Source of the DNA: Bolinopsis microptera
Lineage: Eukaryota; Ctenophora; Tentaculata; Lobata; Bolinopsidae
Reading direction: 5' to 3'
DNA length: 64,000 nucleotides
Assembly (NCBI RefSeq): GCF_026151205.1
Contig: NC_087077.1
Location: forward strand, 5,480,483-5,544,482
This document shows, in pieces, positions 1-51,520 of the stretch; within the stretch, counting starts at the first letter, position 1, and each line of letters starts with the position of its first letter. The position numbers were made by a program, and so were the translations under genes. Under the pieces are notes generated by a model. It searched no databases. It had not been told where the DNA came from and worked only from the letters and a program-made list of their open reading frames with translations.

Positions 1-2382
1 GTTGCATTGTAAATATTTAAAATTGACGATACATTATGATCTAATAGTTAATTTTACAAAGCTGGATTTTGATTTAGGTAAAATTATAGTTTATTTTTAA
101 AAACTAGGGATAGTTTTAAATTTACTTTGTCGTATAACTATAAACAAGTTAATTCTGTTTTCAAGAATGCGCGGCTTTGGCGGCCAGTTATTGATTTATA
201 CATTAAATTGAATCTAGAAATGTGGATATATTAAAATTTAAAACTTTCAAAACGGAGGCTTATAAATTTTATTATATTATGATTGTAAAATAAAGGATAC
301 AATTTTAAATTTGTTTCACTAAAATTTGTTTCACTTTAAAATTAGGCTTATAAATGGGTCCCAGATAGTTATGAGCTTTACAGACTAGTTATTTGTTGAA
401 ACAATTATACTGTCCAGAAAGGTAGGGTGCCCTGCTAAAAGAACTGGATTCTTCCAGGAAGCATCCCGTGCACAGAGCTTGGTCTACATATAAATTAAAT
501 TATTAACCATTCATTCTGTATGTGCACGAAAATTTATTTGAATCAATCAAGAAACCACATGATCAGACTGGAACTTAAATGTAAGGGTATTAATATAAAC
601 CCAGAAGCTATGTCCAACTTCAGACAATGTAAAACCACCAAGTGTTGCATTAAGTAAAAACTGTGTATTTTTTGTACATTTTTTAGTGTAAATTAATTTG
701 TTCATTTATAAAGAACATTATTTATAAAGAACATTATTGTGATTGTAAATAAAAGATTTAGTTTAAGTAATTTCAACGATTTAGTGTACAAAGCTCATGA
801 TAGACGCTTATGGAGAAGCTATGGGTAAGTCGAGACTACTCGGCCACTCGATTTTATGATTTATTTTCTATTATCTTGCGTTTGCTGTATATAGTTGATT
901 AATAATTTATATCACTTCTACACATATCACAAATCATTTTATTATAATAAAACCACTTCTGTGAAATGGTGATTTTGACTTTAAATACTTGAACTAAATA
1001 TGAATTGATTGTGGGTATAAAATAAAATGTTGTATTATTAAAATTTTGTTTTATTAAAATTAGAAGTTGCGCTTTTACAACCATAGATTGAGAAATTTGG
1101 TCGTAGACGACTAAGGGTAGAAATACTACCAAAGGATATAGAGGAATGTTCTATCACTTTAACCTCATTGCAGACCAAAGATCTAGCCAATGAAGACAGA
1201 AAAAGTATTCAATTTTAAATCATTTTAGGCTATATTGAGATATATATTATATATATACAAATATCTATGACTAGAGGGTGGGGCGCTGGTTGATAATAAA
1301 GCTTCAGTGTGAGACTGTTAGGATGAACTTGATCAAAAGCAAGTATACAAGTGAATATTGTGAATACAAACATGAAGCACAGTTATGTCAGTATTTAAAA
1401 AACAATAACGATTGTCTTTGGTGTCATCCTTATATGGCAAAGAAACGTTTTATAAATCTATATTCCACTGAGAAGTTTGATTAGGTTTTTAAAATAGGAT
1501 AATGTTTTTAGATACATATTTTTAATTTAATAATTAATGTTGGTGGGGAAATATTTATTTTAATTTTTTCACATAATGCGATGATATTTTGTAGACATTT
1601 GTGATGATGTTATGTCATTTTTTATACTGGGGTGGGAGATAAGTGCAAGTATTATGGAATACTCGTGTATCTGTACACATATGGTACACACTTAAGCACT
1701 TCACTCCAAGATGTTATGTCATAAATTTTACTCTACTTTACTTTACTTTCACAGCTCCTAGTAGTTTGAATGGGGAAGACAAGGGTTAATATTTTAATTC
1801 ATAAAATTAATGTTTAACTCCTAACTAGCCTAAGATTAGATTCGATTAAGGACTGTCTAACAAGACCATAAGTTCCTGGAGTTAGTCAAGGACTTCGTCA
1901 AATCTATGTAGCTCCGGTAAAGATACAGTTAAACTGCGGAGGCACAACACCAAACCAACCCTACTCTATCTCCCAAAAACAACCTTCTCCCGGTCGGCCA
2001 TGTCCCTCATCCTGCACTTGACCCCCGCAGAGGTCACAAGCCCATCGGAGCACAAATGAGCAAGAAACGGGGAAGCCTTAGCTACCAGGCCAAGGACTGC
2101 ATCACTAGCAGCGAAATACGGATATACCCTCCCTTTTACATGCGTTCAACCGGCACCTTAACTTTTTAGGATCAACATATCATATCTGATCATGTGTGTC
2201 ATTGGGATGTCATATAATTTGTCCTTGGTACCGGTACCAGGGTTATTCTCAAACTATTGACTGTCCCACTTTTAAATGTACCCACAGGAAATTGAACTTG
2301 CCTGACATGTTAACTTGACCTTTTTTTCTATCTTTTTCTGTGTTTGATTTTAACTATCCCACTTCTTAGGTTGAAAACAGAA
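1..2382. other. Non-coding region upstream of NIPSNAP
   Basis: AT-rich sequence with no ORF that reads like a conserved protein. The short ORFs are under 80 codons. A cysteine-containing one at 1278-1484 is the only one with any protein-like look, but it has no partner exon I can find. The NIPSNAP promoter must lie in the right-hand part. Confidence 0.5.
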
Positions 2383-4084
2383 ATGCTCATATTATTTCGG
2401 CAGCTCAGACATCAGAAAAGGCTTTTTTCTACATGGACTGACACCTTTGATAAATATTTGATTGGCGCAGAGCCACCAGTAAAAGACCAACATTCTAAGC
2501 TTCTAGCCAAGCGCAACCTTATATACAATATTGAAAGTATGTTTGATTTAATTCACATAGTTTAAAATGTTATGCAATCTGGATTGATTTCTATCCGGGC
2601 AATTAAACTTATAGATAATAAATAAGGAAGTTTTATATTTGTTCATTTGAATTATGATAACATGATAACGACAGCATTTGACATCTTCTTAACTTATTTC
2701 AGTTCAAGATGTGAAACCTGGTTATGTTTCTGAATACCTATCAAATGCGTAAGTGAATTAATTCGAATTTAGACCTGACTATTTCCATGTTGGGGAAATG
2801 AGACCTCCTTAGAATTGCTCAAGACTATTATCATAATGTCCAGCTAGAGGAAGTCAGATAATATTTTCACCATTCTGTAATTACTCCAGTTTAAATATAC
2901 ATAATTTAACTTATTAAAAGGTAGTATGTACTATAAATAATATCAGTTATTGTATTGCAGGGAAAAAGTCCTCCCAGACATCCACGCTGACAATGATATA
3001 CCTGTTGAACTTTATGGTCAGTTCCACGTTCAGCTGGGTCAGTTGGACAGGATTTATACAATTTGGAGACATTCAGATGGATATAGTGCGGTCGACAAAA
3101 CACTGCTACAGCTCAATCAAATTAAAGGCTATGGGAAATTTTTGGAAGAACAAGGGAAACTGTTGCGAAAACGAGAACAGCAGCTTTGCTATGAGTTCGC
3201 ATTCTGGCCCCAGTATGATGATTACTACGATGGTGGAATATTTGAACTGAGATCATACTCCCTTAAGGTATTTTATTTATTTATTTGTTAATTAAATTAC
3301 TAACATTCGATTAAATGATTAAATCTGGATAAGATTTTTTCAACATGAGACATTTTTAGCAGAGAATCGTTTTGCTGTTTGAACGACTTTCAGTATTTTA
3401 TTTAATTAATTAATTAATTAATTAAATAAAATATTACAGTTTTGTTCTTTATTTAAACAGATTATTTCAGGCGGGATGTCTGTATGAGTGGGCTAATGCC
3501 TGGTCAGAATTCTTTCAGAACTTTTTCTAAATTTGTTTTTATAATCTTACGTAGCTGCTGATATAATGAGTTTGATTTGTTACTTTATTTGAGGTTCTAA
3601 ATTAGCCCATGAATTCCATATCACAATTAGCCCCAATTAGCCCTAATTAGTCCTAACCATCCTACGTGACAGGTCAAAGGCAGTGAATTTGCGAGAGAAA
3701 GATGCAGTGATGGGGCTGTGTTCCCAGATAGGTGATATGTACACAGTTCATCACATCTGGAGGTACACAGACCTAGAACACCGTAAAACTGAGAGAGATA
3801 TGAGCTGGCAAAGTGGGGAATGGGCGGATCTTGTCATTAAAACCGGTATTGTCTTTATTCTTTATAGTGTTATTTGCCTTGAATTTATAGGTTTTTCAAT
3901 TAAATTTGCATGGATTCATAACATTATGACACACTAACCCACTAAGAATTTGCAGTTCAAAACTCGGGAAGTAATAGTATCCTCATTGTTCTCTTCTGAT
4001 CGAATTCACTTATTTTCAGTTCCGATGATAAAGAATCTTCAAGTTAACATCATGCAACCGTCAATCTACTCACCACTTAGGTGA
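2383..4084 (+). CDS. NIPSNAP: NIPSNAP family mitochondrial protein (complete, 6 exons)
   Basis: Coding exons are 2383-2536, 2703-2748, 2961-3267, 3471-3502, 3673-3845 and 4020-4084. All have GT-AG borders and phases match throughout, giving 258 residues against about 285 in vertebrate NIPSNAP1/2. The N-terminus is a mitochondrial-type presequence, basic and amphipathic with RLFST near residue 15. Exons 2-3 encode the first NIPSNAP ferredoxin-like module (IQDVKPGYVSEYL ... IYTIWRH ... LCYEFAFWPQ). The second module starts at FELRSYSLK and runs through YEWANAW, IGDMYTVHHIWRYTDLEHR and the family-typical C-terminal tail ending SPLR. NIPSNAPs are mitochondrial proteins linked in vertebrates to vesicle transport and mitophagy signalling; that role is family knowledge, not visible here. 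The start is the first in-frame ATG of exon 1. The stop is 729 bp before the first ATG of the next gene on the same strand. Confidence 0.9.
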
Positions 4085-4098
4085 AGGATCTGTATACC

Positions 4099-4358
4099 TT
4101 AGAGTCCTCTTTAGAGTCCTCTTAGAGTCCTCTTTCGAGTCCTCTTAGATTCCTCTTTCGAGTCCTCTTAGAGTCCTTTTTCGAATCCTCTCACTCCTCT
4201 TAGAGTCCTCTTTAGAGTCCTCTTAGAGTCCTCTTAGAGTCCTCTGTAGAGTCCTCTCAGAGTCCTTTTTCGAATCCTCTCACTCCTCTTAGAGTCCTCT
4301 TTAGAGTCCTCTTAGAGTCCTCTTAGAGTCCTCTTTAGAGTCCTCTGTAGAGTCCTCT
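4099..4358. repeat. Short-period tandem repeat (GAGTCCTCTT-type)
   Basis: About 260 bp of degenerate 10-13 bp units built on TAGAGTCCTCTT begin 15 bp after the NIPSNAP stop codon, so they probably lie in its 3' UTR. The array separates NIPSNAP from the uridylyltransferase gene. Confidence 0.8.
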
Positions 4359-4812
4359 TCAAGGGATTTCTGGAACGGAAACTTTCTTCGCTAAACTGAC
4401 AAATTTTATAGAGAAAACATATATTTTACTTCTTGGAATTGTTTTATGGGTTTTAAAAAGGGTCAACATCAACAGGCGCCGTGCTTTTACAAAAATGATA
4501 TATTATCATATTCTAGTAAATTATCTACTAAAATGAGACTAATATTTTTAAATTCGACGAAATTTCAGTTTAAGATTTTGAATGAGCTCTGAAATTGTAT
4601 TTTGTTGTATTAATATTAGAAATGAATGTTTATTATCAATTATCATGGATGATATTTATATAATGATTTATAAATGATTTTAGTTTTACTAATCGAATGG
4701 ATGATTGGGTGATTGTTAATCAGCGACATTTACTTCCAACCACACTTAGAAAAATTTAAAAAGTTACCAAATTTAATTTACGTTTTCACTTTCAGCTATG
4801 TAACACCAGGCC

Positions 4813-45550
<40,738 letters not shown>

Positions 45551-47329
45551 CTTCAATCATTTCGGCAGAATTATTACCATGTGTTCATATTTCCAGTGTG
45601 TTCATATTTCATGTCTAACCGCTTCTATTTCATTACTGATCTCTGAACTTTGATTTGATCTTACTTTGAATTTGTAGATGCGCTCTTGAATCGCTCCTTC
45701 ATTTCAAGATACGCTACTAGCTGTACGCCTGTAGCACTATCTACCAATTTTCTTTCGGGATTTATAGATTTTGAGGGAACTCCGTTTTCAAACTGGGAGT
45801 GCTAAAACTGATGTCGAGATTTGCATTTATTGAAAAAATCTTGACTCGCAAGCAATATAACAAATCTGAAATCTCGACCTGAAGTTGGCCCACTTCTTAT
45901 TTTTCTTTATTCCAATTTTTCTTTCCGTGTATGTTTTTCTTCTTCCCAATTTTTGAACATCTACTCTTCATTCTACATTTGTAATGAATTTTAATCATGA
46001 TCCGATTAAGTTAAACTTATTGTTCACCTTTTTAAATCCGGTGTCCGGGTTGCGGGTGCATTTTAAAAGTTTTCACGTTTTTATTCTTAATCTTAACATA
46101 CTTAAAATATTCCAGATTCTCGAATTGTATTTAAACGCGTTGCGTTATTACAACTTGAATGAACATCACTTTTACCCGTTTATATGATATTACGTAAGCC
46201 AGCCAACTGCCAAGGGGGAGGGGGTACGGAACTTCTTGCATCTTGCTTGCTCTATAAGTCTATCATAAAAAATAGCTATTTAAATTTCAGAATAGCTTGC
46301 GGAGAGAGGAGGGGGTCTAAAATGGCCACTTCTTGCTTACGTAATATCTGAACGATTCGTAAACAGGATTATAATTTAACGCACATTAACAGTTAAATCG
46401 ATTAGGTTTAAAGTCAAATCCCAATGCCGCACTGTCAACTGTGCCAAATTTTAATTCAAATTGACAGCTGCATATTCGAGACAGCTCAGAGTGCTATAAA
46501 AGGGTTGCGATTGCACGTGCTGCGATTGCAAGTGCTGCAATTTCACGTGCTGCGATTGCCAGTATACCGATATATTCTTGTTCGTCAGTTATTTACACCA
46601 CAATATTGAATATGTAATATGTATAAAGCGCATTGACGTTTAACTTAGCATTTATAATTAAGAATTTCGTTCTTAATTTCACCGAGAACTGTTTCAGGTT
46701 GATACAATTTGTTTGGTATGGGTTGAATGAGTCTTCTGAACATTTTCTTCCAAATAGTTCATATCGCCTTGGGGAAAATATTTTGCCTTTTTGCTCGAAT
46801 GAACAGGTTAAACGTTTTTGTCCCAAAAATTCATAAATTTTTCTTGTCTCAAGTGATTCACGAGAGAATCAGGACAAAAGTTCTTGAAGGGACAGCCCAA
46901 GTACATTATTAATTACTACAACTAGTACATTGTAGTACATGTAGTACTAGTACATTCGTTGGTAATTCAGTGATGAAGTTTGTTGTACTTGTATATCAAA
47001 TCTGATTTAAATTCCGATGTAATGAACCGTCTGTTATTGTACCGTCCAGTACACAATTCCGACCGCATATTTATGAGTTTTATTTTGTCATCTGAAGAGG
47101 GCCGGAGTTATGCAAATAAAATGGCATAAGTGGAGAATTAGTCAAGGGTTTTTCCGTTTTCTCCATAGAAAGTCCCCATTTTATGCCATTGGCCCCACAA
47201 TAGTACAAGTTCAACTTGTTTACTTGTTATCCAACTCTTATCCCACTCTTAATCTTGATACTGGTGTTTAACGATATACCCAGTTTTGAAGTAAAACTCA
47301 CATTCAGATCAAAAATTAAAATTAAAAAT
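45551..47329. other. Intergenic region between TUT and PPT2 (convergent)
   Basis: It holds the TUT 3' UTR and the downstream side of PPT2. Apart from a MITE-like inverted pair at 46186-46348 and a short GCACGTGCTGCGATTGC repeat near 46510-46558, I see nothing functional. Confidence 0.5.
46186..46348. mobile_element. Degenerate Harbinger-like MITE
   Basis: Perfect 14-bp inverted ends GATATTACGTAAGC / GCTTACGTAATATC, with CTGAACG beyond the right end. They resemble the sub-terminal ATATTACGTGA and GTTCAC of the better preserved element at 5631-5786, with purine-rich GGGGGAGGGGG-type interior. The outermost bases have diverged. Confidence 0.6.
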
Positions 47330-49836
47330 CTAAACGACACTCTTGTCAGTGAAGTAAGGCTGAAGTAAAGGCAGAATACAGGTCGTCAGCATTCCTTGAT
47401 TGTCTCTGAACTGCAGGTGAGTAAGACCGTCATATTTACACTTTACTATGCCACCCCGCTCGTCCAGTGTCCTCAGTCCGAACAGATTGTCTCTGTACAT
47501 CTGGGAGAGTAGTCATTTTATTGTTAATGGTGGTCTTACAGGTAGTGAAGTCAATCCCGATACCGGGATTCCCGAAAATTTTCAGTCGGGAATTCCCGAC
47601 CGGGAAATTTAGATATTTATGTTCGTTACATTTACAATTGCAAATTTTAGAATATTCGATGAATTGACTGCAATATAATTTTGAAAATTAAATTACCCGA
47701 CTCGGACTACCAATACCATGAGCCGAGATCGTAGCAAAGCTACAAGCTGGAACGGATTGACATCGTAAATCAAATAGTCTGTTAGATTAAAATGTGGTTA
47801 CAATCATATGACAGTTGGTAATAACTAATGAGTAATGACTGATGAGGTATGTAATGATGGAAGTGCTAACTTTTAAATGGACTCACCTTTGTTTCCTCCA
47901 TTGGGATTACTTCTCCATCAAAACCTTCATCAGTGTAGGACCCAAACATCCTGATAACATTCAGCTCTAATTTGGGATCTATTTGCAATTTAACATCGAA
48001 ACTAATGTGAGTTTGTATGCACTAAATCTGAGTAATGAATTAATTATTCATCAGTCCTACTATAATAGTAATACATACTATGGCTAAGTCTCAGTTGTTG
48101 GACTACTTACGTTGATTGCCAGGGGTCGATTACATCCTCGGACTCCCCTCCAATAAGAGCTAACTTCTTAAGCTTCAGAAAGTTCATTTTCTTTCTTTCT
48201 TTCTCCTCAGGACTGATACTCGAGAGCTCATTGTTAAGTTCAGGGAAGAAGGCTACTTCTTCAAGGTACATATTGTAGTGAGTGGGATCTGATGTGTTGT
48301 ATCGTGTCCATTTTCAAAAAAGTAAAATTTTCAAAGTCATGAAACACACTCACAGTGGTGTAGCCGTAGTTTAAGTTTTTATATGTGATTTGATAAAGTT
48401 TAACTTGAAAATGTATAACTATAAATTAGAAGATATTGCTTAGTTTCAGTACCTAGGTAGTAGTTAAACATCGAGAAGGTCTGCCCGAAGAATGTGTAAA
48501 GCACCCTGAATTAAAAGTCTTTGTTAAAAGTTAAGATTCTGTGGGGACGTGAATAATTTAATTTGACGAAAACATAACATGAACATCATAAGCATCTAAG
48601 ACTGAAGACTAAACTTAAAATGTTGACCCCATGCCCCAAGCAATTTCAAACTGATCCAGCAATGAGTAAAGGCAAAGCGTTCGCCAGATCAGTCCATTTA
48701 CATTATGAATTAAAACAAAGTGTAATTCCTAATTCTTAAAAAGTTGTATTGAGACAGACTAAGTGCACGTGCTCACATATATAATAGTTAAAATGAATGC
48801 TTTATAAATTGTTGACTAACTTGTAGATTGTTGTTCTTGAGTACCAATGAAGGAAGGGAACGAAAGTTTCTGCCAATGGTGGTGCTGAAAGTTTTGATGT
48901 TTAAGGCCTTTGTTGTTTGTGTTTCAGCCGAGACTCAAGAAATTGAAAAAGCTGCATTTCATTGCTGGGCCTTGAAACAAATATTTACAATTTAGTTTTA
49001 CGGCTGGTATCATCGGTAAAAATGTTTAAAAACCGCACACTTCACGGATGAAAGGTTCACCTTGTATTGACCTATAACTATGTGCATGTGTTTTCGGCTT
49101 CGAGCCACTGCAAGCGCGAGGGCTTTGGTTAGAGCAAAATGAATTACTGGGCCGCGCTCAGCCTGTCATTCCGCCAAATATTTATTTGTTAATAAACATA
49201 ATAGCCTGGGGTCCTCAGGTAAAAAATGAAAAGCGACCGTGTACATAGACCTTCAACATCACTAATACATAATAAAATCTCACCTCCATAAACACCATGT
49301 TGAGGAGAAGCTAGCGAGATGAACAGCTCAACATTGTGATCATCCCACTCTTCTATCATAGCCCTCCAGATCAACCCTCCTTGGGAGTATCCTACAGCTA
49401 TGACTTTGTCGTATTGGGCGGCGATCTTCTTCACTCGAGGAAGGATGTCCGGTACTTGGTACTGCATGGGAGTAATACTCGCCGCGTAGTTGTACGCCTG
49501 CGATGGGGATGACTTGTAGTTGTGTAGTTGATGCATGTTCTCAGATTAGCGCACGATATAATAATAATACTATGGAGCTGCAATGGAGAAAAATTAATAG
49601 ATGTTAGTTTTATATAGCTCTTTTTAAGATTAAGACAAGATTGAGTATAACAAATGTTTATTCTCCAGACTTACATCAAGAAGATGAACTGGGATACCGG
49701 TATTCCTCTCGATAAACTTTTTGAAGTTGTTGTGCTCGTAGTAGCCCTCCACCACACCGTGCATGTGGATAATCCCCACTTTGTAGGAATCCACACAAGT
49801 CACCGCCACTAAAACTAGCGAAACCAACGACAACAT
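47330..49836 (-). CDS. PPT2: Lysosomal thioesterase PPT2 (complete, 7 exons)
   Basis: Exons on the minus strand are 49836-49675, 49539-49284, 48884-48821, 48505-48453, 48288-48111, 48001-47887 and 47500-47330. All phases agree, giving 332 residues (human PPT2 about 302). A signal peptide is MLSLVSLVLVAVTCVDS. The alpha/beta-hydrolase nucleophile elbow GYSQGG puts the catalytic Ser near residue 106. The stretch DDHNVELFISLASPQHGVYG is very close to PPT2. The acid is probably in GGESEDVIDPWQS and the His in DGLTHLQF near the C-terminus. PPT2 hydrolyses acyl-CoA and S-acyl thioesters in the lysosome. The start is the ATG giving the signal peptide; the in-frame codons before it are not ATG. Exon 6 needs the acceptor CACATTAG at 48002-48009, because the nearer AG gives a stop. 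Confidence 0.9.
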
Positions 49837-50436
49837 TTCAGCTAACTTTGACAAACCAAGTTGACGTGCTCGAAGCTAGTATTTATAACGGGACTTGCGC
49901 AATATTTGCAAACGGTGCTGGCATGGTGAGTGGTGTCTGATCAATCCTTTGATTCATTTAAATTAAACCGCATTTCACACCTGTCTTCCTCTTTAAGGGT
50001 GAACCAAGTGTCAAATTTTAGTATTGAACGTTTAGAAATAACTTCACAAAGCCTCGTTGAGTCTATTAAATATTTGTAATAGGCCATTTGGTCCTTCATC
50101 ACAGAGGCGAAGTACTGTTTATACCAACTCCTATTGGCTGGTAGACAATATGACGTTAATAAATTTTCTAATTTTAACACCTGGTCGACAGATGGAATCA
50201 GAGTGGAGATGGAAATTAAACAACTTTGTTAGAATAGAATAAATTAAATCTGTAAAACAAAACAACACAAATAGTATAAAACCAATCAACTGTTTACTCT
50301 TTATAAGAGTCACATGTCATTCAAACAACCACTGTTAATGATTTATCAAAATATAAACCACACGAACAACGAAGAAGTGTTCGAGCCAATTATTCATTGG
50401 GTTGCGATTTTCACAGCAAAGTTGCATTTATAGATA

Positions 50437-51202
50437 CAGGGTGGGCCAAAAGTCAGTGTGCAAACGTTGGGTCTTATACCTCCGCTGAGTTTTATATTTG
50501 AGAGCTGTTGCTTTGCAGATGGCATACTGTACTTACTGGTTCGAGGATTCCGTCGTCAAAATTTGAAAATTCGAATATTTTAGACCACGCCCATTCAATA
50601 TTAAAACACCTATATTGTTTTCTCTGAAAATCCTGAACGCCTAATTTTTTTAGAGACGGTAGATTATCAAATGTTGCATATGATTTGAAAAAATGAGGCA
50701 AAACGGATTAGAAATGACGAAGTTAACAAGCATTTTGTGTATCTCGTTAACAAATTGACTGGGTGATTATGTGACACCGTGACACGACACCTTAATTGGG
50801 CACCCTTAACAATTCCCATAATGTTTAACGGGGTAGTTAACGGGGTCACCTTATCACGTGATTAGGTAAACCAATCACCTGATCACACGTAATGAACAAG
50901 CTTGTTATGCTTCATATCTCGGTCATCTGAGAAGCTAGAACTCTCATTCTTTCAGGGCAAACGTAATTCGAATGGCCAAACACAATTCAATAACATTTAG
51001 CTTGATCCGATTATCCAAACTATCAAAAAAATGTGAAAATGAACCTCCATTTGAAAAAAACGAACGCGAATATTTTTCGAGTTGACAAATTCCTCGAACC
51101 AGTGGTAGTACTAAGTCATACCAGAAGGAAGTATTTCAATTGGGCACTCAGTGACTGAGCTATTAAGGCCAACGTTTGCACACTGACTTTTGGCCCACCC
51201 TG
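50437..51202. mobile_element. Mariner-type TIR element (copy 2), intact ends, 766 bp
   Basis: The ends CAGGGTGGGCCAAAAGTCAG and its inverse, flanked by TA duplications, mark a Tc1/mariner-type element. The inverted terminal match extends to about 34 bp, through GTGTGCAAACGTTGG. It has no transposase ORF, so it is a non-autonomous derivative. It is the uninterrupted relative of 15627-16638. Confidence 0.85.
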
Positions 51203-51328
51203 TACATAAACTCAATTTTGAGGAGGCTGTAGAGTCATCATTTCTTCATCCTCGCCATTCAAAAACTACCCATCACAAAGGTTCAAAGTCACAACGCTCG
51301 TGCGCGGCAACCGACTACCATGAGCCTT

Positions 51329-51437
51329 GTCATACGTTGTATGACCCGCCGCGCACGAAGTGCGCGGCTCCCCCTGTGAAACGACCGTGGGGGTCGCAAC
51401 GTGATACAACGTGATACAACATGAGCCTAGGGCTCAT
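51329..51437. other. Three consecutive perfect hairpins with 3-nt loops
   Basis: GTCATAC-GTT-GTATGAC (51329-51345), GCCGCGCAC-GAA-GTGCGCGGC (51348-51368) and ATGAGCC-TAG-GGCTCAT (51421-51437). The block is GC-richer than its surroundings and lies between the mariner-type element and the 3' end of the kinase gene. No ORF or known RNA family was recognised. Confidence 0.7.
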
Positions 51438-51520
51438 AAATCAGCAGAAATAACATCACAATTCTAGAATCCAGCAGTTCTGTGAAAGACTAAACTTCAC
51501 AACTCTATTCCATTCTATCA

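Noticed and set aside
1278-1484. 68-codon cysteine-containing ORF
   Set aside because: Its cysteine spacing looks slightly PSI-like, but there are no flanking exons, no signal peptide and no clear start context.
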